From JAMZMI01 sp049115715 (GTDB taxonomy: Bacteria > Bacteroidota > Bacteroidia > Cytophagales > Cyclobacteriaceae), in contig JAGDZQ010000015.1 in the NCBI GenBank assembly GCA_049115715.1, positions 1 to 64,000 of the forward strand: 64,000 nucleotides of DNA, read 5' to 3'. The notes below the pieces were generated by a model, which did no database searches, was not told the DNA's origin, and saw only the letters and a list, made by a program, of their open reading frames with translations. This document shows, in pieces, positions 45,991 through 53,658 of the stretch. The translations under genes were made by a program, and so were the position numbers. How positions within the stretch are numbered: the stretch's first letter is position 1; the number at the start of each line of letters is the position of its first letter.

Positions 45991-47001
45991 ATGTCTAAGT
46001 CAAAACTAGAGTACATCTGGTTGGATGGATATGCGCCAACCCAGTCTTTGAGAAGTAAAACAAAAGTAGTATCCGATTTCAGTGGTAAGCTGGAAGATTG
46101 CGATGATTGGTCTTTCGATGGAAGCTCAACCGAGCAAGCTGAAGGTGGTTCTTCGGATTGTATTTTGAAGCCTGTCTTCATTTGCCCAGATCCGGCAATT
46201 GAGAATGGATACTTGGTAATGACTGAGGTACTGAATGCAGACGGTACTCCACACGTTACCAACGGAAGAGCTACTATTGATGATGACGATGCTGACTTTT
46301 GGTTCGGCTTTGAGCAAGAGTACTTCTTGATGGATCCAGAAACGAAACTTCCTTTGGGATTCCCTGCAGGTGGATTTCCAGCTCCACAAGGACCATACTA
46401 CTGCGGTGTAGGTGGGCAAAACGTTTTCGGAAGAGATTTCAAAGACGAACATTTGGATCTTTGCATTGCTGCAGGATTGAATATAGAAGGAACCAATGGC
46501 GAAGTAGCTGCTGGTCAGTGGGAATGGCAAATTTTTGCCAAAGGAGCACATCAGGCAGGTGATGAAATCTGGATTGGTAGATACCTAATGGAAAGATTGT
46601 CTGAGCAATACGGATGCTACATCGAGTACCACCCTAAGCCTCTTGGTGAGACTGATTGGAATGGTTCAGGTATGCATGCCAACTTCTCTAATTCTTATAC
46701 AAGAAATGCTGCTTCTCAAGAGAAAATTGAGAAAGTATGCGAAGCTTTCAGAAGCGTTGTAAAAGAGCATATCGATGTTTATGGAGCTGATAACGATCAG
46801 AGATTGACTGGTAAGCATGAGACTGCCGCTATCACTGATTTCTCTTACGGAGTATCTGACAGAGGAGCATCAATCAGAATTCCTCTATACACCGTCAACA
46901 AAGGATGGTCAGGTTATCTGGAAGACAGAAGACCAGCATCTAATGCAGATCCGTACAAAGTTGCTGCAAGAATCATCAAAACTGTTAAAACCGTTTCTTA
47001 A
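45991..47001 (+). CDS. Glutamine synthetase, eukaryote-like type II (GSII)
   Basis: A 336-aa GSII, much shorter than GlnA type I (~470). N-terminal beta-grasp motifs are LEYIWLDGYA and CDDWSFDGSSTEQA. Catalytic-domain motifs are FWFGFEQEYFL (metal Glu), AAGQWEWQI, GSGMHANFS and RLTGKHETAAITDFSYGVSDRGASIRIP. It joins ammonium and glutamate to glutamine. It completes a local module with the ammonium channel and porin, although its own terminator and dyad suggest a separate transcript. No adenylylation site like that of GSI is expected. Confidence 0.92.
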   Translation: MSKSKLEYIWLDGYAPTQSLRSKTKVVSDFSGKLEDCDDWSFDGSSTEQAEGGSSDCILKPVFICPDPAIENGYLVMTEVLNADGTPHVTNGRATIDDDDADFWFGFEQEYFLMDPETKLPLGFPAGGFPAPQGPYYCGVGGQNVFGRDFKDEHLDLCIAAGLNIEGTNGEVAAGQWEWQIFAKGAHQAGDEIWIGRYLMERLSEQYGCYIEYHPKPLGETDWNGSGMHANFSNSYTRNAASQEKIEKVCEAFRSVVKEHIDVYGADNDQRLTGKHETAAITDFSYGVSDRGASIRIPLYTVNKGWSGYLEDRRPASNADPYKVAARIIKTVKTVS

Positions 47002-47022
47002 TTAGAAACTTTCTAATATTTA

Positions 47023-47060
47023 CAAAACCCTGATTGGTCTCCAATCAGGGTTTTGTTTTT
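47023..47060 (+). terminator. Terminator after glutamine synthetase
   Basis: The perfect 15-base arms CAAAACCCTGATTGG and CCAATCAGGGTTTTG have a 3-base loop and are followed by TTTTT. Confidence 0.85.
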
Positions 47061-47151
47061 ATGGAAGAGTTAGTTTTCACCTGCCAGATTAGTAAAACCT
47101 TTTTGTAGAGAATAAGTCGCTCCAGACTCTAAAAGTGCTCTGGCTATCCGC

Positions 47152-47214
47152 TTGTACTCCTCGTTCGTACCTCACTGCGGGGTACCGCTACTATCCAGTC
47201 TATTTTGCTAGTAT
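47152..47214. repeat. Dispersed repeat R2, copy b
   Basis: Second copy of the repeat at 13754-13816, in the same orientation. It lies between the convergent glutamine synthetase and BatE-like genes. Confidence 0.6.
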
Positions 47215-47257
47215 TCCACTCTGTCTTTTTAGTAATGGCAAGACCAAGTTTACATTG

Positions 47258-47971
47258 CTAAAACAACTCAAGTAGCCTGTTAGAGCGAACGTAAGCTTCC
47301 GTCTCGTTGATCTGTATTTTGGTCCAAATCTCGTTAGCATCAATCACCTTAACCTTAGTTCCCTTCGCAATTAGCTCAAGTGGCTCAGATGCTGCTGATG
47401 GGCCATCCATAGCGATTGTTTGATCATTCCCAACAATAGCTTCGCTATCCCCAAAAAAACCATTGAGAATAAGAAGCGCAGGAATTAATATTACAACCTG
47501 ACACGCTATCCAGGGAATGGCTCTCGTTCCATTGGTTCTCTTAGCCATCATGAGAGCAAAAACAAACATGGCAAGCCCCAGCAAACCAAAAATCAAACGA
47601 GTACGATACTTGGCTATAGTGTTGATAGCAAATTTGTAATCGGAAAATTCAAACCCCTCAAGATTGTTTTCATTCGCCAATTCGTACATTTTTTCCAACA
47701 CCCTTTTGTTGGATGTTTTTTTATAATAATGATCCAGATAATAAAGAGCACTTGTATAATCTCCCAGCCCCTCTTTTATAAAGGCCATTTTTATTAACAT
47801 CGCAGCAGAAGCAGACCCCTCCTCATACACTTGAGCATACAACTCAAAAGCCTCCGTATATTTTTTGCTTTCAAACAAACTATCTGCTTGATTAATGAGG
47901 TTTATATTCTCAGATTTTACTATGAAATAGCTCGTGAAAAAGAAAAAGAAAATTATTATTCTAAAAAACAT
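47258..47971 (-). CDS. BatE-like TPR/SH3 protein
   Basis: A 237-aa protein with an N-terminal signal or anchor (FFRIIIFFFFFTSYFI), two or three TPR units (NLINQADSLFESKKYTEAFELYAQVYEEG; ALYYLDHYYKKTSN), two membrane segments near residues 133-178, and a C-terminal bacterial SH3 domain (ASEPLELIAKGTKVKVIDANEIWTKIQINETEAYVRSNRLLEL). This TPR-TM-SH3 order is that of the aerotolerance protein BatE. Here it stands alone, without the BatABCD partners or a MoxR ATPase. Confidence 0.72.
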   Translation of the reverse strand: MFFRIIIFFFFFTSYFIVKSENINLINQADSLFESKKYTEAFELYAQVYEEGSASAAMLIKMAFIKEGLGDYTSALYYLDHYYKKTSNKRVLEKMYELANENNLEGFEFSDYKFAINTIAKYRTRLIFGLLGLAMFVFALMMAKRTNGTRAIPWIACQVVILIPALLILNGFFGDSEAIVGNDQTIAMDGPSAASEPLELIAKGTKVKVIDANEIWTKIQINETEAYVRSNRLLELF

Positions 47972-47978
47972 ATTGAGG

Positions 47979-48010
47979 GTTGTATTTTGTAAATAAGCTA
48001 TCTATTTTTG
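47979..48010 (+). promoter_or_regulatory. Predicted promoter of tRNA-Lys
   Basis: TATTTTTG at 48003-48010 matches TAnnTTTG. GTTG at 47979-47982 could serve as the -33 element, 20 bases away. Confidence 0.5.
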
Positions 48011-48069
48011 CAACCGCAATTTTAAGGGAGGCACACGAAAAAGCCTAGTTAAAAATTGCAAATTAATAA

Positions 48070-48142
48070 GATTTGGTAGCTCAGCTGGTAGAGCATCTCC
48101 CTTTTAAGGAGAGGGTCCTGGGTTCGAACCCCAGCCAAATCA
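48070..48142 (+). tRNA. tRNA-Lys (anticodon TTT)
   Basis: The cloverleaf is complete. The acceptor stem GATTTGG pairs with CCAAATC, and the D arm is GCTC/GAGC. The anticodon stem TCTCC/GGAGA carries the loop CTTTTAA, with the anticodon TTT at 48103-48105. The T arm is CTGGG/CCCAG with TTCGAAC. The discriminator base is A; CCA is not encoded. Confidence 0.97.
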
Positions 48143-48148
48143 CTTCCT

Positions 48149-48178
48149 AAGCCTGATCATCGATCAGGCTTTTTTTAT
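48149..48178 (+). terminator. Terminator after tRNA-Lys
   Basis: GCCTGATC and GATCAGGC pair around ATC, extended by flanking A-T pairs, then a run of T residues. Confidence 0.85.
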
Positions 48179-48218
48179 TCTCTCATTTGTTGGCGAAATT
48201 GAACCATTAATCCATCAA

Positions 48219-48863
48219 ATGGATTTCCTTGAAATGAAAACACTGGTAAGAGAAGTCCTTGAGAAACTTGATATTGAATCCGAACTGATTGAAGAAATCT
48301 TGAGCCTTGGCAGAGTTAAGAAATACAAGGAAGGTCAATCAGTAATAGCCCCTCATATGGAAGGAGAGGAAATACCGATCGTTTTAGAAGGTTTGCTCAA
48401 AGTCATGCGACAAGATTCAAACCATAAGGAAGTTTTTCTCTACTTCCTGGAAGGAGGTGAGACTTGTGCAATGTCTATCACCTGCTGTATAGAAGGCAAG
48501 CGATCAGCCTTCCATGTGTTGGCAGAAGAAGATGCGACACTTTGGATGATCCCAATGACCTATATTGATTCCTGGGTTAAGAAATATACCTCTTTTCGAA
48601 AATTCGTCTTTCTGGCCTATCAAACCAGGTTTGATGAATTACTAACTACAATAGACAGTGTGGTATTCACCAAAATGGATCAAAGAGTATACAAGTACCT
48701 GCTTGATAAAAAACAGGCCTCAGGCACTTACGTCATAGAGAAGACTCACGAGCAAATAGCAAAAGAGTTGAGCACGTCAAGAGTTGTAGTTTCTCGTCTA
48801 TTAAAACAACTGGAACAAGAAGGTAAAATCGAGCAATACAGAAATCGAATAGAGGTACTTTGA
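48219..48863 (+). CDS. Crp/Fnr-family regulator with a Cys cluster
   Basis: A 214-aa Crp/Fnr protein. The cyclic-nucleotide-binding-like domain (residues ~25-125) has the sensor loop GGETCAMSITCCIEGKRSA; Cys83, Cys89 and Cys90 sit where CRP contacts cAMP, and the cAMP-binding Glu is lost, so it probably senses something other than cAMP. The winged HTH is at the C-terminus (EQIAKELSTSRVVVSRLLKQL). There are no N-terminal Fe-S cysteines as in FNR. It lies directly upstream of sulP, and the intergenic region contains a matching site (48868-48883), so it probably controls the sulfur module. Confidence 0.85.
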   Translation: MDFLEMKTLVREVLEKLDIESELIEEILSLGRVKKYKEGQSVIAPHMEGEEIPIVLEGLLKVMRQDSNHKEVFLYFLEGGETCAMSITCCIEGKRSAFHVLAEEDATLWMIPMTYIDSWVKKYTSFRKFVFLAYQTRFDELLTTIDSVVFTKMDQRVYKYLLDKKQASGTYVIEKTHEQIAKELSTSRVVVSRLLKQLEQEGKIEQYRNRIEVL

Positions 48864-48867
48864 TTGC

Positions 48868-48912
48868 AGTTACAATTGTTACATTCGGTTGATCGACAGA
48901 CTATTACCTTTG
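48868..48912 (+). promoter_or_regulatory. Crp/Fnr-type site and -7 box of sulP
   Basis: The inverted repeat AGTTAC-AATT-GTTACA is at 48868-48883, and the -7 box TACCTTTG is at 48905-48912. The gap between GTTACA and the box is 21 bases, exactly as upstream of the persulfide dioxygenase gene. This centres the site near -41, the class II activator position. Confidence 0.6.
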
Positions 48913-48935
48913 ACCTACAATGAAGGTTCGATTGA

Positions 48936-50648
48936 ATGCAGAAAATCTTTCCATTTATAGAATGGCTTTCTACCTATAGAAAAGAGTATCTCAAAGGAGA
49001 TTTATTCGCTGGACTTACGGTAGGAGTTATGCTTATTCCTCAAGGGATGGCCTATGCCATGATTGCCGGCTTACCGCCTGTTTACGGCCTTTATGCTTCT
49101 GTCGTTCCGCAAATCATCTATGCGATTTTTGGAACCTCCAGACAGCTTTCTGTAGCTCCAGTAGCTATGGATTCATTATTGGTGGCGGCAGGAGTATCTG
49201 TTTTGGCTTCTGGAGGTACGGAGGCATATATTTCCTATGCCATCTTGTTGGCTTTTTTTGTAGGAGCATTTCAGTTGCTGCTCGGAGTATTCAGACTTGG
49301 GTTTATTACCAATCTTCTTTCCAAACCAGTAATCACTGGATTTACTTCCGCTGCAGCATTAATAATAGGGACGAGCCAGCTCAACCATGTGTTAGGAGTT
49401 GACCTGAGCAAAGGCACTCAGGTTTTTGAAACCCTCCTCGAAATCTCTTCCAAGTGGAGCGAGATACATTGGTTGACGAGTCTTGTAGGGATTTTGGGAG
49501 TAGCCTTCATAATATTTGTGAGGAAAATCAATAAATCAATTCCAGGTTCCTTGTTTGCAGTAGTTCTTGGGATTGTGGCAGTTTACATGTTTCAACTTCA
49601 AGAAAATGGAGTGAGTATCGTAAAAGAAATTCCAGATGGAATGCCCCATTTTTCTATCCCCAATTTTTCTTTGGATAAATGGCGAGAACTTCTTCCATTG
49701 GCATTTACCATTTCCATTGTTGCTTTCATGGAATCATTTTCGGTTTCCAAGGCACTGGAGACCAAGCAGAAGAATCACATTGTTAGGCCAAATCAGGAAT
49801 TGTTAGGTTTGGGAATGTCAAACCTTCTTGGCTCTTTTTTTCAATCATACCCTGTTACTGGTGGATTTTCAAGATCAGCGGTCAATAGCGAATCTGGGGC
49901 TGTTACTCCACTAGCATCTGTTTTTAGTGCACTTTTAGTAGGGATAACCTTGATTTTTCTCACTCCACTATTTTATTATTTGCCTCATGCAATCCTTGCT
50001 TCCATCATATTAGTGGCGGTCGGAAGCCTAATCAATATTCGGTATTTTCATAGGTTATGGAGAGAAAGTAAAATTGAGCTTGCCCTAATGCTGTCGACTT
50101 TTTTTGCAACCCTATTTTTTAGCATGGTTCTGGGAATAGCGATTGGTGTACTACTTTCCATTTTGATCCTTTTATATAAATCAGCCTATCCGCATATAGC
50201 AAAATTAGGAAGAGTCAAATCCCATTATGAATTTAGAAATATAAAGCGGTTCGACAACTTAGAAGTTTGGGATGATCTATTGATTCTAAGAGTAGATGCT
50301 CCGTTAACCTTTGTAAACATTCAATACTTCAAAGATTTCGTGACGAAATCAATCACTGAAGCAAATCACCGGGTTAAAACCATTGTGTTGGACGCTGGTC
50401 CAATCAATTATATTGATGCAACAGCTTCGGAAGGATTGAAGGACCTGATGCTGAACTTACAAGAAAAAGATATTGATATTCTTTTGAGTGAGGTGGTTGG
50501 CCCAGTTAGAGATGCACTTTACAAAAACAAGTTGATGGAATTTTTTGGAGAAGATAGAATCTTCTTGAATTTGAATGGAGCAGTAGAAAGTGTTGTGTCG
50601 AATGGGAAAAAGAAATACACAGAATACGCCGTTCAACATGATGATTGA
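48936..50648 (+). CDS. SulP-family anion transporter with STAS domain
   Basis: A 570-aa SulP/SLC26 transporter. The membrane domain (~residues 20-420) has GLTVGVMLIPQGMAYAMIAGLPPVYGLYAS and SFFQSYPVTGGFSRSAVN, both family signatures. The STAS domain (~440-560) has IVLDAGPINYIDATASEGL. SulP proteins carry sulfate or other oxyanions; the persulfide dioxygenase downstream makes sulfite or thiosulfate likely cargo here. Between a Crp/Fnr gene and a persulfide dioxygenase gene, all on the plus strand. Confidence 0.9.
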   Translation: MQKIFPFIEWLSTYRKEYLKGDLFAGLTVGVMLIPQGMAYAMIAGLPPVYGLYASVVPQIIYAIFGTSRQLSVAPVAMDSLLVAAGVSVLASGGTEAYISYAILLAFFVGAFQLLLGVFRLGFITNLLSKPVITGFTSAAALIIGTSQLNHVLGVDLSKGTQVFETLLEISSKWSEIHWLTSLVGILGVAFIIFVRKINKSIPGSLFAVVLGIVAVYMFQLQENGVSIVKEIPDGMPHFSIPNFSLDKWRELLPLAFTISIVAFMESFSVSKALETKQKNHIVRPNQELLGLGMSNLLGSFFQSYPVTGGFSRSAVNSESGAVTPLASVFSALLVGITLIFLTPLFYYLPHAILASIILVAVGSLINIRYFHRLWRESKIELALMLSTFFATLFFSMVLGIAIGVLLSILILLYKSAYPHIAKLGRVKSHYEFRNIKRFDNLEVWDDLLILRVDAPLTFVNIQYFKDFVTKSITEANHRVKTIVLDAGPINYIDATASEGLKDLMLNLQEKDIDILLSEVVGPVRDALYKNKLMEFFGEDRIFLNLNGAVESVVSNGKKKYTEYAVQHDD

Positions 50649-50652
50649 CCAG

Positions 50653-50697
50653 TGTGACTTTTGTTACACCGATCAGAGTCTTGTAAGCGTACTTTTG
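50653..50697 (+). promoter_or_regulatory. Crp/Fnr-type site and -7 box of the persulfide dioxygenase gene
   Basis: The inverted repeat TGTGAC-TTTT-GTTACA is at 50653-50668 and the -7 box TACTTTTG at 50690-50697, with 21 bases between them. The same layout occurs before sulP. Confidence 0.65.
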
Positions 50698-50716
50698 AAT
50701 AATAAATTGAATTAAA

Positions 50717-52108
50717 ATGAAAGTAGAACAGATATACACAGGATGCTTGTCACAAGGTGCCTATTACATTGAAAGTGATGGGCATGCCGCAATCGTAGAC
50801 CCGCTTCGAGAGATTGATACTTACATAAGAAAAGCAGACTCTGAAGAAGCAAAGATTAAGTACATATTTGAAACCCATTTTCATGCTGACTTTGTTTCCG
50901 GTCATGTAGACTTGGCTTCACGTACAGGAGCGCAGATTGTCTATGGACCAAACGCAAAAGCAGATTTCGATTTTCATGAGGCTGCTGATGGAGAGATTTT
51001 CGAGATAGGGAAGGTCAAGATTAAGGTACTTCATACCCCTGGACATACGTTGGAGAGTACAACTTATCTTTTGATCGATGAGGAAGGAAAAGAACACGCA
51101 ATTTTTAGTGGAGACACATTATTTATAGGAGATGTAGGACGTCCTGATTTAGCTCAAAAAGGAGCACTCTCTCAGGAAGATTTAGCAGGAATGCTTTTCG
51201 ACAGTCTACGATCCAAAATCATGATTTTGCCTGATGATATTACAGTTTACCCTGCACACGGTGCTGGATCGGCCTGTGGCAAGAATATGAGCAAGGAGAC
51301 TTCCGATTCACTGGGGAGTCAAAAAGAAAGTAATTATGCATTGCGTTCCAACATGACTCGAGATGAGTTTGTTGCAGAAGTAACCGATGGGCTCTTGCCT
51401 CCACCTCAGTACTTTGCTCAGAATGTTGCGATGAACAAAACTAAGGCTAAGTCCCTGAATGAAATAATGGATAAGGGTAGTGCTCCCTTGAATGCAGAGA
51501 CTTTTGAGTCAATTGTGAATCATGAAGGGGCGCTTGTATTGGATACCCGTAGTGCGAGCGATTATTCAGAGTCCCATATCCCCAACTCGATTTTTATTGG
51601 GATTGATGGAGGGTTTGCTCCGTGGGTAGGGGCTTTGATCCCAGACTTAAAACAAAATATTTTATTCATCGCTCCTGAAGGCAGAGAAGAAGAAGTGATT
51701 ACTCGTCTTTCCCGTGTAGGCTATGACAATACATTAGGCTTTTTAGAAGGAGGAATTGAGACATGGAAAAAATCGGGTAAGGAAGTTGATAGAGTTGAAT
51801 CTATTTCAGCTGATGCATTTGCGGAAATGTATGAGAAGGAATCTCTCAATACTTTGGATGTCAGAAAGCCTGGAGAGTTTCAAGGAGGTCATTTGAGGAA
51901 GGTAAGTAGCTTTCCTCTTGATTATATCAATGACAACATGAATCAAGTTGACTCGACTAAATCATACGCTGTTCATTGTGCTGGAGGATATAGATCGATG
52001 ATTGCAGCGTCCATATTGAAGTCGCGAGGGGTTCAGAAAGTAATCAATATTGAAGGAGGATTTAAGGCTATTGAAGAGACCAATATTCCTCGGACTGAGT
52101 TTATTTAA
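50717..52108 (+). CDS. Persulfide dioxygenase-rhodanese fusion (MBL fold)
   Basis: A 463-aa protein. Residues 1-240 are an ETHE1-like metallo-beta-lactamase domain with ETHFHADFVSGH, HTPGHTLEST and FSGDTLFIGDVGRPD (iron ligands). Two rhodanese domains follow. The first (~265-360) has Ala in place of the catalytic Cys (LFIAPEGREE), so it is inactive. The second (~370-455) has the active-site loop HCAGGYRS. It oxidises glutathione- or protein-bound persulfide to sulfite, and the rhodanese domain handles sulfane sulfur transfer. Ends 188 bases before a convergent gene. Confidence 0.9.
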   Translation: MKVEQIYTGCLSQGAYYIESDGHAAIVDPLREIDTYIRKADSEEAKIKYIFETHFHADFVSGHVDLASRTGAQIVYGPNAKADFDFHEAADGEIFEIGKVKIKVLHTPGHTLESTTYLLIDEEGKEHAIFSGDTLFIGDVGRPDLAQKGALSQEDLAGMLFDSLRSKIMILPDDITVYPAHGAGSACGKNMSKETSDSLGSQKESNYALRSNMTRDEFVAEVTDGLLPPPQYFAQNVAMNKTKAKSLNEIMDKGSAPLNAETFESIVNHEGALVLDTRSASDYSESHIPNSIFIGIDGGFAPWVGALIPDLKQNILFIAPEGREEEVITRLSRVGYDNTLGFLEGGIETWKKSGKEVDRVESISADAFAEMYEKESLNTLDVRKPGEFQGGHLRKVSSFPLDYINDNMNQVDSTKSYAVHCAGGYRSMIAASILKSRGVQKVINIEGGFKAIEETNIPRTEFI

Positions 52109-52182
52109 ATAACTAAATCTGTTTCAGGTAAATAATATTTATCCCAGACCAAATAGTTGAAGGTCAATCAGAACGTGGCAGA

Positions 52183-52237
52183 GTAATCTTTCTATAATTC
52201 GAAATACCAGAACCCTTAAGAATTATAGGAAGATTAC
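52183..52237. terminator. Long inverted repeat between convergent genes
   Basis: The 18-base arms (52183-52200 and 52220-52237) differ at one position and enclose a 19-base loop. It has no T-run, so it may be a weak terminator or a leftover repeat. Confidence 0.45.
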
Positions 52238-52297
52238 CATTTCTGATTTTGACGCATTCTTGAGTAAAACATCTCCACTCTTTTATAAGAACCTCAA

Positions 52298-53428
52298 TCA
52301 CTCAACATTTTCCCACCAGTTTGTTTTGGAAGCATTTCCGATACTGAAGCGTTCACCGATAGCAGGCGTAGATACCTCCACGTTTTTAAGATTGGATTCA
52401 GCAATCACTCGTTCAATGGGATCTTTCCAATCATGAGGGGCCAGCTTAAACGCTCCCCAGTGAATAGGCATCATTACTTTGGCTTGTACGTCTATTGAAG
52501 CTTGTACAGTTTCCTCAGGTGTCATATGTATCTGTGCCCAAAGTTCATTGTATTGGCCACATTCTACCATCGCAAAGTCGAATGGTCCGTATCTATTGCC
52601 TATTTCCTGAAAGTGATTAGCATATCCGCCATCCCCGCTGAAGTAGATATTACTCTTTTGCCCTTTTATGACCCATGAGGCCCATTGTGTTTTATTCCTG
52701 TCCGATACCCCTCGTCCGGAAAAATGTCTTGCAGGAGTAGCAATCAATTCTATATTTTCTAAAAACGAAGACTCCCACCAATCCAGCTGAGTGATCTTTT
52801 CTCTAGGCACTCCCCATGAGGCTAAATGTTCTCCTACACCTAATGCGGTGTAGAAGTGTTTTACTTCATCCTTGATTTTAATAATGGTTGGATAATCCAA
52901 ATGATCATAGTGGTCGTGAGACAAGATAACAGCATCAATGTTCTTAAGATTTTCGATCTCAATCGCATTCTCATAGGTAAACCTTTTGGTTGCGAATGAA
53001 ACAGGAGCACTTGCAGGTCCTAGCATCGGGTCAATCAAAATTGATTTGCCTTCCATTTCCAATAAGATTGCAGAATGCCCATACCAGGTTACATAAGCTA
53101 TTGAATCCACTTCTTTCATTTCCCCTTCACCAAAGTTGACCGGTAAAGGAGATTTAGGAGTTCCCTGACTAGGATTGAAGATCAAATTATACATCATTGA
53201 CACCATGTCTTTTGGCTTGATGTTATTGAGAATCGTAGGTGTAAGGTTGATAAACTCACCGTCCTTGAAGTTTGGAGACTGCTTGATCTCTTCAAGTTGA
53301 TCTCCTTCTATTTTTGCACCAAACTGTGGGGATGTTTTGATGAAAATGGCAATACCGATTACAAAAACCAGCACAATTGCTAAAACCGTGAACATAATTT
53401 TGAGGAAAATTTTAAAAATTCTTTTCAT
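52298..53428 (-). CDS. UlaG-like (NAPE-PLD-like) metallo-beta-lactamase-fold protein
   Basis: A 376-aa protein with an N-terminal membrane anchor (MFTVLAIVLVFVIGIAIFI). The metal site is LSHDHYDHLDY (HxHxDH), with GDGGYANHFQEIG, MPIHWGAFKLAPHDW and YVTWYGHSAILLE at the start of the domain. This subgroup is annotated as L-ascorbate-6-phosphate lactonase- or N-acyl-phosphatidylethanolamine phospholipase D-like. The anchor suggests a membrane-facing enzyme acting on a lipid. It stands alone on the minus strand. Confidence 0.82.
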   Translation of the reverse strand: MKRIFKIFLKIMFTVLAIVLVFVIGIAIFIKTSPQFGAKIEGDQLEEIKQSPNFKDGEFINLTPTILNNIKPKDMVSMMYNLIFNPSQGTPKSPLPVNFGEGEMKEVDSIAYVTWYGHSAILLEMEGKSILIDPMLGPASAPVSFATKRFTYENAIEIENLKNIDAVILSHDHYDHLDYPTIIKIKDEVKHFYTALGVGEHLASWGVPREKITQLDWWESSFLENIELIATPARHFSGRGVSDRNKTQWASWVIKGQKSNIYFSGDGGYANHFQEIGNRYGPFDFAMVECGQYNELWAQIHMTPEETVQASIDVQAKVMMPIHWGAFKLAPHDWKDPIERVIAESNLKNVEVSTPAIGERFSIGNASKTNWWENVE

Positions 53429-53604
53429 TATAAAGGCAAAATAAGAAGGATGTAGATGAAACGTATAGAATAAACTAGCGTTTAATCCATTCTAAAAAGA
53501 AATTACAAAATATCATTTTACTCTATTTCGATTTTCAGCTATTTTGTTGCGTAATTGTTAATGATTAATTAATTAATAGTTGAATAGTCTAATAAAATCT
53601 TCTT

Positions 53605-53637
53605 TTTGTTAAAAATTACATATTAACTATATCTTTG
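53605..53637 (+). promoter_or_regulatory. Promoter of the FlgO/TPR gene
   Basis: TTTG at 53605-53608 and TATCTTTG at 53630-53637 are separated by 21 bases, an almost ideal Bacteroidota promoter. The predicted transcription start is about 15 bases before the ATG. Confidence 0.7.
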
Positions 53638-53658
53638 CTAAGATAAAATTTTGCTGCT

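Noticed and set aside
46126..46551. 141-codon minus-strand open frame in glutamine synthetase
   Set aside because: Antisense to a fully recognised GSII gene; no protein features of its own.
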